Of a DNA stretch of 64,000 bases, positions 22,958 to 33,886 are shown piece by piece. Made by a program: the position numbers and the translations under genes. This DNA is from Ophioceras dolichostomum. Taxonomy: Eukaryota; Ascomycota; Sordariomycetes; Magnaporthales; Ophioceraceae. Numbering within the stretch: the stretch's first letter is position 1; each line of letters opens with the position of its first letter. The notes beneath the pieces are model-generated. The model made no database searches. It was not told where the DNA came from and was given only the letters and a program-made list of their open reading frames with translations. The stretch spans positions 69,164 to 133,163 of the forward strand of contig PYST01000030.1 in assembly GCA_003049485.1 (NCBI GenBank), in the 5' to 3' direction.

Positions 22958-25053
22958 CTACCAGCCGCCGTTCGTATCGGCACCTCCCTTCCAGTTTCCA
23001 GCGGCACCCGCGGTCGCCTTGGCAGCGGCATTGCCATCCGAAGACTCCCAGCCAGTAGTGCCTCCATTGCCGGCGCTGTTTCCGGTAGCGCCCCACGCAC
23101 CACCTTTGTTGTCGTCTCCGGTAATGCCCCACGCACCACCTTTGTTGTCCTCGGCGGGAGCGCCCCACGCGCCACCCTTGTTGTCGTCTTCGGTAGCGCC
23201 CCACGCGTCACCTCCGTTGTCGCTACCGACGCCCCATCCACCGCCATTGCCGCCATCGTCGCCGACGGTCTCACCCTCCCAGTCCGAGTCGGCCTCGAAC
23301 TTGAGATTCTCCTTGTCCTCAGGAACGTGGTGCGTCAGGAATTCAGGGATATCCTGGTTGGTCTCGAGCAGAGTGCGAGTGAGCACGCTGGCGATCGGCT
23401 CATCCCGCTCTGTGAAGAACGACGTGGCCAGACCCTTGTGGCCGATCCGGCCAGTGCGTCCGATCCGGTGGGTGTACTCCTCGATACCGCCGTGATCCAT
23501 CGAAGGGAGATCATAGTTGATCACGTGGGCGACGTTGCGGACATCGATACCACGAGCAGTCACACCTGTAGCAATGAGGATCGGCGTCCGGCCGGCACGG
23601 AAAGAACGCAGCGCGTCCTCACGCTCTCTCTGAGTGCGGTCCGAGTGCATTGAGGTGCACGGCAGCTTGCACGTGTTGTACAGGACATCATCCAGCTCAT
23701 CGGCGGCGGGCTTGGAGTTGACGAAAATGAGAGTGCGCTGCGGCGGGAGAGACTGGATCAACTCCACCAGCGCCTTCCTCTTGTTGGCGGGCGCCACGTC
23801 CAGGATTTGCTGGACGATGTTGGAGTGAGTGCTGCCGGCACGACCAACTCGGAAGCGGACATGGTCCTCGGCGAGGTGGGTCTTGGCGAGGTCACGGATC
23901 TTCTTCGGGAACGTAGCAGAGAACAGCAAGTACGTCAGATTGCCCTCCTCCTGGTCTAAACAGAGGCAATTGGAATATTGCGAACGTCAGCATGTTGTAA
24001 GGCGCGAAGAGTACGTAGGTAAGGAAGAAAGCGGTTGTGCGATGTTAGCGAGTGTGTCAGCGAAGGGGACTTACCACCACCCGAGAGGACCTGCTCAAGC
24101 TCAGTCTGCCAATCGTCGGCGAGCATCTCGTCGGCCTCGTCGATGATCATGTACTTGACGCGGCGGAGCGTCAGGATCTCGGGACGCTGCATGAAGTGGA
24201 TCAGCCGACCAGGGGTGGCGACAAGAATATCGCAGCCCATGTTGACCTGCTTCACCTGTTCGCCGAAGGGACCGCCACCGTACACCACTCCGGGACGGAG
24301 CATGGATCGGTAGCAAAGCTTGCGCGCCTCGTTGAATATCTGCACAGCCAACTCACGGGTGGGGGCGACGATGACAACCAGCGGCTCGGCGGCGATGGGA
24401 GCGGCGATGCCGGCCTGGACCGCAAGCGGGTTGGGACGGGGAGCCGCGAGCTTCTTGGCCTTTCCCATGAGCTTGTTGATGACGGGGATCAGGTAAGCGG
24501 CAGTCTTGCCGGAGCCGGTCTGCGCGATTCCGATCACATCATATCCCTTGTGAATCGCCGGCAGGCAGAAGGCTTGGATCGGAGTGGGGATCTTGTATCC
24601 GCACAGCTCGATGTTCTTAAGCATGGCAGGGTGGAGGCCGGCATCGGAGAACGTCAGGGCTGGCTCGACGCGCACAGGGCCCTCCTGGATCAACTCAATG
24701 TCGGCGATCTTGCTGAAGTCGATGCCGGTGAGGAGCTCGCGCTTGTCCTTATCACCGAAGAGCTCCAGCTCGAGCTCCGGAACCTCGGGGCCAATGTCGC
24801 CCACCTCGCCATCCCAGATGTAGATGGGAGCGCTTCCATCCCAGTTCTGGCGATTCTCGGCATCGGCGTCGTACGTAGCGTAGTCGTAAGCCTGACGGGC
24901 GACCCAGCCTGTCACAGTCATGTCCTTCTCGTCACCAGTGGCCTCGGTAGCAGCCTCAGGCAGAGCGTCGGCCATCTTGGAAGTCTCGAACGCGCCACCG
25001 GCGGCGTCATTAGACGCCTCGGCGGGCTTTTTGTCGTGGCTCCAGCTCGACAT
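22958..25053 (-). CDS. DEAD-box ATP-dependent RNA helicase with Gly/Trp repeat tail
   Basis: This enzyme should unwind or remodel RNA using ATP. Exons (minus): 25053-24075 and 23955-22958; intron 24074-23956 (119 nt); 658 aa. The frame is open two codons upstream of ATG 25053 but there is no upstream ATG. Motifs: Q motif around residues 135-160 (GYKIPTPIQ), Walker A AQTGSGKT (177-184), PTRELAVQ, TPGRLIHFM, DEAD (305-308), SAT (339-341), and HRIGRTGR (489-496). The core is Ded1/Vasa-related by motif set, but the N-terminus (WDGSAPIYIWDGEVGDIGP) and the DEADEMLADDW context differ from classical Ded1, so I give no symbol. The acidic C-tail has three tandem 12-residue units (DNKGGAWG plus four variable residues) and further Gly/Trp-rich sequence, probably disordered. 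A 5' UTR intron is likely. Confidence 0.93.
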
Positions 25054-26541
25054 TCTCAAACGTTGACGAAGCCTATTGAGGTGTTAATGCGTGCTCGGCG
25101 GACTCGTGGTCGAATGAATATCAAAGAAGGTGAGTTTTGCTTGTCGTTCTCGTGGGCCGCGCTCATGAAATGGGGAAGAAGACGGGCCGGGAAGGTAGAG
25201 GAGATACGGATCTTGGATTGTGGGAAAGCAGAACGATTCTAGACTTACTTTCGGTTGGGAGGCGTACAGAATCCACTCACTGATCAGAGGCAGACGACAA
25301 ACCACTGCTTGTAGAACAATGTGGCAGTCAGTGGCCACTCGTGCTTTCACTTCTGATGATGATGAAGTGACGGCGCGGGTGTGGTGTGTGCCTGGAGGTG
25401 ATGTGGGAACGGGAAAAAGAGGAAAACGAAGACCGACACTGGGGCAGATGAGGACGTGGGGTACGATCAAAAGAGAGAGCAGGAGGCAGTGACATTCACT
25501 GTGTTGATATTGGTGGAAGGAGTGGCACAATTTGCCCCAGGCGCGGAAGGTGGCAGCTACCGCAGCAACGACCCAGATTTGTGGTTCAAAATTTTTTCAA
25601 GTGCGCGTCCAAAGTTAGGAGATACCTCCAGACGCGTCTGCGGGAGGGGAAAGTGCACAACAAACGCGGAATCGGATAGAGAGAGGACGGGGCATGTGAA
25701 GGAGCCTGAAAGTAACGGTAGGAAGGGCAGGGAAGCAGACAGAAGCAGCTGGGGTGCTGCATGCTGCGTCCCCAAGGAGGGCCGGATGGGACTGGCTGCA
25801 GTGACGGCGAACGCAGTGGCAGTCTAGGCATGCGCCGCGAATGAAGAAAGAGGATGACGGGGTGCGAGCAGGGCGATATCACTCACCTTGGCTAGCTGCT
25901 AGCTGGGAACTTGAAGCGTGATGATCTACTACCTCCGAATGGTTCGAAGGTGCAGACTCTGGTCCCAGGAGGATGGTGATAGACAAACGGTGTCGAGTGA
26001 GGACAGTTGAGAGCAGGGAGACGGCGTGCGCGAGGGGAGGTAGGTCGAATTTGGAGCTCAATGAGTGGGGCGGTATTCGAGGTGCGGAAGGAACCCAGGT
26101 ACGTCACAGCACCGCTGCTGCCCCCAAACGTGCACGTTCGAGGTGCGCCTTCAGATCGACGGCGCGTGGCGTGTGGGAAGGCACGTCGCCGGAAGGAGCG
26201 GTAGGGGCAAACGCAACAGCGGAAACTGAAGCCGACGTCTATCGAGGACCGAGGACGGGATAGCGCGACACCAGTGAGCATTGAGACTGGAAGCTCGCCA
26301 GCGAGTCTCCTGCTAACAAATGTGCACCGCGGACTAACCCGGACGGCGATGTCGATGTGCGAGGTCGGGGAGAAACCTCGAGTCTTCACTACCCTCCAAC
26401 GGCACAAAAGGGGTCATGGAAGACGGAGAGCATGAAGACGAAAGAACCAACTGACCTTTTATGCTTGATATATACCTATTAGTTCAACTCCAATAAACGC
26501 CGTGATTGCCGACCGCATTCGCCGATCCCGAACCCTTCGCA
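25054..26541. other. Helicase leader/promoter and IPI1 3' flank
   Basis: This 1.5-kb interval separates two minus-strand genes. The left part looks like the spliced leader and promoter of the helicase. The short strip just left of 26541 is the 3' flank of IPI1. No separate coding gene is supported. Confidence 0.5.
25073..25248 (-). other. Probable 5' UTR intron of the DEAD-box helicase
   Basis: On the minus strand a GTAAGT donor (G at 25248) and a TCAATAG acceptor ending at 25073 bracket 176 nt directly upstream of the ATG, leaving about 19 nt of leader before the start. A second strong donor (AAG|GTGAGT, G at 25886) farther upstream suggests another leader intron. RNA reads would settle both. 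Confidence 0.5.
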
Positions 26542-27842
26542 TTATATTCCAATGTCGTAGTCCCCCATCCCCTCCTTCAAAGCTTGGTCCAGCACAGCGG
26601 CTGCTCTCCCGACAGCACCCCCCTCTTTCTTCGCCTCTTCCACGCCCTTCATGACGGTGGCGTGCCACTTCTTTGCGAAGATCCTCTGCCTGTCCTCCCT
26701 GTCGGCGTACATCTCGCTGTCTTCGTCCCTGGGTGCCCCGAAGAGGTTCAGGTACGCAAAGGGGTTCGAGTTTCTGGGCAGACGGTAGAGGTTGTCCCAA
26801 TACGCGCGGTGGTCGACCGGGGCGGGGACTTCGGGCCGGAATCCGTTCTCAAGGAACTTTGCGAGGGCGAGAAGCTGCCTGGAGTAAGACTGTCCGCCCT
26901 TCACGCCAGCGCCGATGGTGCTCTTGGGGGTCGAAGTCCAACCCTTACGCACTGCCGCAGGGGCCGCGATGCTACTCCACCCGAGCATGGCGCCGAACAC
27001 GTTCAGGGTCTTGACCCAGCCACCAGCACAGGAGACGACTTCATCCCCGGCCGTGTCGAGCAGCCACTCCATGACACCGAGAGAATCATCCCTGACTTCG
27101 GTCGACAGGTGGGTCATCCCAGCCCGGACGTACATGGAGATCTTCTCCGCAAGAGGCCGCACCTCCGCAGGTGGGAGGGTCTGGAGCAGCTTGAGCAGCT
27201 GTGTGCGGACGCCAGGGGTAGCGTCCGAGATCAGGGGTAACAGCTTAGTGAGGACGGCCGCCGTGCCCAATGGGTTGTTCGGTGGCTTCGACGAGAGCTG
27301 GCCAGTCAGGAACGCGAGGGCATCACGACGTTGATTGTCCGAGCGGGACGTCGCCGCGAGTGATAGGTTGTGCTTGAATTGCTCAACCGGGTTGGGCCCA
27401 TCAACCGTCAGGCTTTGCTGGGCGACAACGATAGCTAACAGGAAGGGTTAGAGTTCCACGCCCGTATATTCTCGTCCTTTCCCAGCAGCGAGATCTCCAC
27501 TGAGACACAAGCAAGCAACTGAGATGAGAGCGTGAGAGAGGTAGAAAGGGGGAGAATAGGTAGACGAGAGAGACAATGTAAGTGTATATGCATGTGCGTA
27601 GATAGCTCAGAACAACTACGTACCTCTTGACTTAAAACTTGTGTCGGTGAAGCTGGCAGGCTTTGCTTTTGCCTTTCCCACCTTCAGCTTTGTTTTCTAT
27701 GGAACCACACGCCCCGCAGGGTGTTAGCTAAGATGGCCTCGAACGTTCGAGGACCAGCCCCGAAGGCTATGTCTAACATATTTAGAGGCCATACCTGGAA
27801 GTCCTTCTTCTTCTCCTTCTTTTTCCTAACGCTTGATCCCAT
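26542..27842 (-). CDS. IPI1: Pre-rRNA-processing protein IPI1
   Basis: IPI1 belongs to the Rix1/IPI complex needed for ITS2 processing and late 60S maturation in the nucleus (family knowledge). Exons (minus): 27842-27795, 27696-27624 and 27434-26542; introns 27794-27697 and 27623-27435; 337 aa. ATG 27842 gives MGSSVRKKKEKKKDFQ; exon 2 adds KTKLKVGKAKAKPASFTDTS, the typical family N-terminus; exon 3 continues with FKHNLSLAATSRSDNQRRDA and an alpha-helical repeat segment. Codon phases close across both introns. The frame is open upstream of this Met, but the family starts here. It diverges from the roadblock gene with under 400 bp between starts, so the promoters are adjacent or shared. Confidence 0.88.
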
Positions 27843-28228
27843 CGTGATGGCATTGGCAAAAGGCAGCGTAGGAATCCGCAAGGAACAACAGAACAAGAGA
27901 AGATTAAAGCAAGGGCCAAGACGCCCTCAGAGGAAGGACGTCGACTTTACCTCTTCTAAAATTTTGGCGGTACGGCATGGCAGAATGGCGGCTGTGCTAC
28001 GTCCAAGGCNNNNNNNNNNNNNNNNNNNNNNNNNNNNNNNNNNNNNNGGGGGGGGGAGTTTCAGTGGGGCGTTCGCCTAGTCCTCGAGGCAAGACCCCTG
28101 ATAGCGATAGCCTGATGGTCACTAAGCAACCCAAATCAACAAAAGCTCATTCACAAATAAACACACTCCGATCACCTCGCACCGAATAGCACCCACCGCA
28201 TTTCCTCTCAGTCTCCTAGTTCTTCAGA
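27843..28228. other. Short divergent promoter region, IPI1 / roadblock gene
   Basis: About 386 bp lie between two divergent start codons. The middle is broken by a run of Ns next to a G9 tract. No coding frame is supported. Confidence 0.6.
28010..28047. other. Assembly gap (38 N) beside a poly-G tract
   Basis: 38 Ns are followed by nine G residues in the divergent promoter. As with the first gap, the homopolymer edge suggests a sequencing dropout. Confidence 0.95.
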
Positions 28229-28755
28229 ATGTCCGATAACAACGCGTTCGGGAACGGGACGACTGCCGCAGGTCCTGACGGTGTCGAGGCTACGCTAGGC
28301 CGCTTGTCTAAGAAGGCTGGTGTGAAGGCCACCATCGTGCTCGACCGATCGTCAGGAGCTCTCCTCAAGACCACCGGCCAGATGTCCTCGATCCTGACCT
28401 CTCAGTCTTCGGCTCCATTCGCCACAGAAACCACGACCGACTCTCAGAGCGCAGAGCTTCTCGCAGCCTTGGTCTGGAACTTCGTGAAGACGGCTGGCGC
28501 GTTCGTGCAAGATCTCGATGGCGAGGTACGTCAGGCCCCCCCCCTTGTGATTCAGGAACCGGATTCCTCCTACCCAGGAAGTGGTAAAGCGAATATGGCG
28601 GTAGCAGGATAGAGCGAGGAAGTGAGGCTAAATTAGCGAGCGGCCCACAGGACGAGCTTAGACTACTCCAACTACGGACAAAGAAGCAAGAGCTAGTCAT
28701 CTATCCCGACTCCAAGTACCTGTTGGTTGTGGTCCACGACACTCCTCCCGCTTGA
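28229..28755 (+). CDS. Roadblock/LC7-type dynein light chain
   Basis: Roadblock/LC7 proteins dimerise and bind the dynein intermediate chain. Exons 28229-28525 and 28651-28755, intron 28526-28650 (125 nt), 133 aa. The first exon begins with about 18 variable residues, then VEATLGRLSKKAGVKATIVL and an allele-like central strand-helix region. The second exon supplies DELRLLQLRTKKQELVIYPD and KYLLVVVHD, which matches the C-terminal beta strands of the family closely. A Ser/Thr-rich insertion (about residues 50-75) makes it longer than the animal ~96-residue proteins. Other LC7-fold families are possible, but the C-terminal half is most like dynein LC7. It diverges from IPI1. Confidence 0.82.
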
Positions 28756-30210
28756 CGAGAGACACGTGCCCCTTACTGCTGTAGACGCAGAGGGAGCCCC
28801 TCGAGAACCGCGACGCACCCACAGCCGGGCCCCCAAGCAACCCCGCCGAGTACTTGTTTCTCCACGGCCGGTACGCAGTCAAGAGAGCCCGTCTTTGGGT
28901 CTCGGCGAGGCACGCTCTCACCTATCCTGAACCTGTCGAACGTAACCCTGCCCTCCTCCTCTCGGGCTCGGACAGACTATCTCTCCGTTACATCTTGGGC
29001 GAGGAACTATGTGATGGACCCCATGCATACCAAGGAGAAGAGGGCCGTATGGAGACTAGAAAGATGGGATAGCCGTCGGACGAGGTGGTGGGGAAGGTAC
29101 AGCTGGCGCCATCACAGCCACGGGTGTGGCCAGCTTGACGGCCTGATCCACATGACCTCTTCGCGCGGATGCATTGGGAGGGAGCTCGAGATGAGCGTTG
29201 GCAATAGGCAGCTCCAACAACGGACTAGGCTATTGCCAGGATAGGCATCAGGTGCCTTCTGCCCTGTTCCTTGCGTATGCACATACCATGTCATCTCTCT
29301 AGGTTAGCTTCTTGGCGAGGGACGGCTGGGGGAAGCTAAGACTGAGCAGCACAGGCAAGTTCTCGATCGACAAACGGAAAGGGCCGATGGTGATAGGATA
29401 ATATGGAGCAGATGAGTAATGAGAGATGTGACGTTCTCGTTTCCCATGAACGAAAGACATCCTAGTGCTGCTCCTTCAGGGGGAAGTCTAGGGGGGCTCT
29501 TAGAAGGAAGGTACCCGAACAGAGTAGCAGAAGCCGCAACTGGGATTCCATCTTACACGTATAAAACGTTTGCATAGCGTGTGGCGTTGGTTGTTGGTTT
29601 CGACTCTATGCTACTAGCGCAAGTGAGTCACTTCCTCTCGAGCGGTTCAAGGACGAAGATGATCAAAACTGGCATCCCTTAGTGCACGTACGTTACACAA
29701 CATGGTATCAGGTGCTGGTTGTTGGTTTAGCCTCTGTACTACCCAGGTGCGGTTGCTTTCCCCTCCCCCTTCCCTCCTTCTCTTCTCCCCTTTCTTCTTC
29801 CCTCTCTTCCCCCACTACTCCAATGCGTCCTGTCTTCTGAGGACACCACGGGAAGCCATCGAGACCATGTCGGTCCCAACTGGGCTGCACACCACTCCCT
29901 GTCCATCCGGCGCACTACAGAGTCAGTCAGAGGAATCCCATATCCTAGCAAAGTGACTAGGACTGTCTCATTGACCTAGAAGGAATTCCCGGGGTGGTGG
30001 TGGTTGGTCAGGTGCGAAGCAGCCTGCTGTTTAACAGTGATGTAGCCACCGTAGTGTGAAGTATATATATGCTACCCATGTCCCCTTCTCGTCGTCTGAT
30101 TCATGAGCCTGTCCGCCAACTCTCCTTCCCAGCTATCGTCTTGGTGATTCAACATCTTCCTACCCGACTTGGTCCTGATTTAAAAATCGATTCTTCCAAC
30201 GCCTTGGACA
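28756..30210. other. 1.45-kb interval, no supported gene; TATA-like box near right end
   Basis: Only short frames are present. Two related stretches (about 29585-29610 and 29712-29745) share GGTTGTTGGTTT plus a degenerate CTCT..CTAC tail and look like a diverged local duplication. A TATATATAT run at 30062-30070 lies about 140 bp before the next start codon and is the best core-promoter candidate there. Confidence 0.5.
30062..30070 (+). promoter_or_regulatory. TATA-like element upstream of the 242-aa gene
   Basis: An alternating TA run lies 141 bp before ATG 30211, a spacing compatible with a fungal TATA box and short leader. This is inference from position only. Confidence 0.35.
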
Positions 30211-31017
30211 ATGGCTACTGCCGTTGCAAGCCGCCCCCTGGCTATCCCCGGGCTTGACCAGCAGCCTACGCCGAACGACATGCGCATGTCTGGGAACATG
30301 TGAGTAGCTCGACGCTCGTGTACTTGTCCATTACTGTGTTCCCGGAGGCTGACTAGATAAATATTACTGACCGCAAGCTACAACACCCTCCCTGATGACT
30401 CGGAGCAGCCCGAAGTGCCCCAGGAAGTCATCGCCGAGCTCAGATACCTCATCAGGAAGTTCGGTGTCCAGAACAGGTTCGGTTTCCACCTGGTCCACGG
30501 CCACGTCAAAATGGCTGAGGGCAAGGTCATGTTCGGGAAGCCGATGCAGAGTCTGCCTGGAATGTGGGCTCGCCCGACCAGCTTTGACCAGCTCGATCTC
30601 CAGTCCCTTCATGGGTACGTCTTCGCGCTGATTGGCGACAACGACAGCTTCCACCCCTACGAGTTCCGTCAAGGACCCCCAGCCCAGCTCACTGCGCAAG
30701 ACCGCGCCTTCGTCGCTGCCGCGCGGGAGTACATCCAAGGCAGAGGCCTGGCTGGGGTCGTCGACCTCGAGTTTCTGCAGCAAGCCACGCTGGGGAAGTA
30801 CATGAAAGAGTTTGTGCTCTCCGAGTCTGACGGGACAGTGATGCTGCCTGCTAAGGCGGTGAACATGACTGAAGACTATCGAACCACCGGCTGGAACGCC
30901 GTGGAGGGTGTCACGGAAAGGAAGGGGAACGTGGCCGGGCACGCAGGGACGACCAAGGGAACTCACCAGGTCTGGTTTGACGGAAAGGGGCTGCCGGATG
31001 TGGATGGTGACTTTTGA
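30211..31017 (+). CDS. Uncharacterised protein, 242 aa
   Basis: I do not recognise this protein. Exons 30211-30299 and 30378-31017, intron 30300-30377 (78 nt, GTGAGT...AAG). The split codon AT|C joins MRMSGN to IYNTLPDDSEQPEVP. The model is supported by an unbroken 213-codon second exon with strong coding character, an acidic linker, and well-formed blocks such as RFGFHLVHGHVKMAEGKVM and DQLDLQSLHGYVFALIGDND. There is no signal peptide and no membrane segment. The mix of His, Gly and aromatic residues suggests a compact soluble domain, possibly catalytic, but that is a guess. It converges on the APH pseudogene, whose 3' end is 136 bp away. Confidence 0.75.
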
Positions 31018-31153
31018 TGCCGAAGGGGTCATTCTGGAGGGACTCCGCGACGCTGGGATTATTAACTAGGTAGGTAGTCTAGGAGCTATCCAGGCGCTAT
31101 ATTCTGCAGAGGGATGGTAAATTGAGAGTACATGAAGCTTGAGGACAAACTGG

Positions 31154-32273
31154 CTAGCTTAGTGAGATAGGAAATGTGAGCGTGCTTTCCCTCCCTAAGA
31201 TCAGGCAGTCGATGTACCTGAAATCCATGTCATCATCCCCCCGGCGAGTTCGGACGCCGCTGTCATAGTCAGGGCCATAGCGGATAAGAATGCCTGCCTT
31301 AGCAGCCTGCTCGGCAAGATCGCATTGGCGCTGGGACAGCCCCGTCTGCTCCGTTAAGCTGTCCCAGAACGCCTCTCTAAGCTCGCGAGCGTCCTCGAGC
31401 CACTTCCAGGCTGAAAACATCCTGCCGAGCGACGTCTCGAGGGCGTAGAGCGCCATTCCAAACGGCAGCATGCTTGCGTCGGACCAGTCGACAACACGTG
31501 TGATCTCGCCGCTGCTGGGGTTGACTAGGATATTCATCTCGTTGAGATCGCTATGAGTGAGTACAATAGGATAAGAGCTATCTAGCAGGGTTGGAAGGGC
31601 TGCTTGCGCATCGGCGACTGCGGGGAGAAAGCGTTCGGGCAGCGTATCAGCTAGGAAGCTGAACCTGTCGCGGCATTCGATCCGGACAGTGGATATATCG
31701 AATTCGGCTGGTCCTTCTTTCGAGCCGCTTCGCCAAGAGTGGGCGAAAAAACTTGAGATAATTCCAACCGAATTTCAGCGTTGCAGTTCGGCAAGGGGAA
31801 GCAGGGAGCAAAACAGCAAAATATCTAGCAAGGTAGCAAAATTCATACCGTGCTAGGCTGAGCACCGTGTTCAGACGAACCTCATGGGTGGTGAGGGAAG
31901 GTTGGAACAGGATGTATGGGTCCCCTGGAAGCTTGTCCATTTCGTAGACCGCCAGCTGCGAGCCCTGTTTATCACCGACCCAGCCGAGGTGGCAACAGCT
32001 GGGAACCACGTCCCCGTGCACTTCCTTGGCCAAGGCCATAGTCTTCATGTCCAGCAGAGCAGTCTGTTCTCGAAACTGCATAATCTTGCTGCCACCAGGT
32101 CCGGCCGTGATGGTGTAGCTGAACGTGCCTTAGACATCGACGGGCCGAATGTCGGCTCCGCCGTGTCTGTGGCGGGCGAACTCATCGCACTCCTGTCGTG
32201 AAGACGACTTCCCAGCGACTGTAAAGAAGCTGTCGATCGACCCGTCCAGGCTGTAGGGAACGACGAGAAGCAT
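31154..32273 (-). pseudogene. APH-type phosphotransferase/kinase gene with in-frame stop
   Basis: Aminoglycoside-phosphotransferase-fold kinases are widespread in fungi; substrates are mostly unknown. Exons (minus) would be 32273-31849 and 31751-31154, intron 31848-31752 (97 nt), about 340 codons. The splice joins VRLNTVLSLAR to FFAHSWRSG. Exon 2 has the catalytic loop THSDLNEMNILV (HxDxxxxN type) and the metal-binding region RVVDWSDA, so the active site is present. Upstream, the frame reads SFFTVAGKSSSRQECDEFAR and GADIRPVDV, then TAA (32132-32130), then GTFSYTITAGPG without any change of frame. The homologous-looking sequence on both sides and the lack of a phase-compatible intron argue for a nonsense mutation (a CAA to TAA change would explain it) or a sequence error. 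A shortened product from Met 32081 would lack the N-terminal part of the nucleotide-binding lobe. Confidence 0.72.
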
Positions 32274-33886
32274 GGAGGGCGAGCGCACGACAGAACGGGC
32301 GCCTGTGTTGGATGTGGCGTTGGTGAGGTGGGCCGTATGCTTCAAGCGCGATGGGCAACTTGCAGGCGGTTTTGTAGGTTACATGGGTACCTTGGGTACC
32401 AGGCACCAACAGCTGGAGTCGACTTTGAAACGCAGTCCATTCTCGGAAAATCCACGTCCCTATGAATGTAGATCGACCAGGTCCAGTGCATATCACACAA
32501 GCAAGCACATGCAAATCTTCCTGTAACACGCAGGTGAGCGGTGGCCACTGCTAGTCACTGCTGGCTGCTAGGGGACTCGGCGTTTCTCGGGGATGTCACA
32601 TACCTAGGGAGGCGGTCAAGTGGTAGCAACGCCCGCCTGGCACTAGCAGATAAACTCTGGAGGTAGTACTGTGCACATTACGTTGTACGTAGGTACGTTT
32701 TACAGCCGGCCGGACTGGAATGATACCCCTCAGCGGGGAAAACGCCTGCGCCGTTGAACCATCACACCAGCAGGGAGGCTCAGGCTGCCAGGGAAGGGCG
32801 AGCAAGCTGTCCCCTGTGATCTCCTCCGAAGGAGCCAGTCCCCGCGGTTCCCCACACCGATCCACCTCTGCAGCGGTCGTGCAGCGGTCTTGCAGCGCTA
32901 TTTCCTGCCTGTACCGTGACCCGCGCAGCGTAGCGTCTCAGCCCACCACCCACTTGGCCGGAGGCTTCCAGCTCGGGAAAAGCAGTCCCCCGCGTGATCA
33001 CTGCGGATTGGTTCCTGCATCGTATGAGGAAGTGACACGCGGCGCCAGTCGTCCTTTGTCCTTCTGTTGTGTTGCTCTTGTTCTTTTTGTTCTCGTGGGG
33101 TTGAAGAAGCTTCCTTGTCTTATTAAGCCTCGCCTCGAGGTACCTACCACCTACACAGTACTGGCAACACCTTCTGGTTCAGGTACTTGCGTGGTGGACG
33201 AGGGAATTTACAACTTCCTCCGTCTCGTCTCAAAACCCGGCACTCCGCGGCTTGAGCTTGCTTGCCACCTTACCTGCATGCCTGCGGCTGCCGTCAGCTC
33301 GATCCATCCATCCAGCAGCATCCCGTCCTGGGGAAGGAAGTGAGAGCGAGAGACGTTCCAGTACCACCTACCCCCATCCCATCCGTCATCCTATGATAGC
33401 CGGCTTTTGTGCTTTCATGCCCACACTTCCAGCGTCACTTGACCTCCAAAAGCTGGCGAGACCCAACAGGCCCCCAGCAAAGGTCAACAACTGCATCTAA
33501 CATACGAGAGAGGCACAGACCCTGCAGCCAAGCTGACAGAAGCAATTGGGATCTAATTGTCTAATTTTCCCGTGGAGTTGCTTGCCAGCCCTTGTTGCCT
33601 TTTCCATCCTCACATCCTCATCCCCAGATTCCGCATAATCCGCATATTCCGTGTTCGAGTTCCGTCGAGGCCGTGCAACGACAGAACGAATTCAGTACCT
33701 CGAGGACCTCCAACAGCACAATAACACACTCTGCTGCACATAGCATCGACCACCTTACCTCTAGTACCTGAGGCACATGTTTACATGTCTTCATTTCACC
33801 AGTTCCATTGCAAAGCACCCCTAATGGTTTTCTGCGTTCCTTTTTGATTTTCTCGTGAGCTTCCCCCCTGCTCGAGCCTTGACAAC
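32274..33886. other. 1.6-kb interval, APH 5' flank and promoter of the 1170-aa gene
   Basis: No coding gene is supported. The region separates two divergently oriented genes. The last 300 bp before 33887 are AC/CT-rich and look like a leader. A fragment with a tRNA-like A box near 32608 has no matching arms or B box and is not called. Confidence 0.5.

Noticed and set aside
24052..25242. 396-codon plus-strand frame opposite the helicase
   Set aside because: It is an antisense shadow of a GC-rich coding exon; the minus strand carries all helicase motifs.
32600..32680. tRNA-like GGTCAAGTGGTAG segment resembling the 5' half of a glycine/alanine tRNA
   Set aside because: The anticodon stem does not pair and the T arm is missing.
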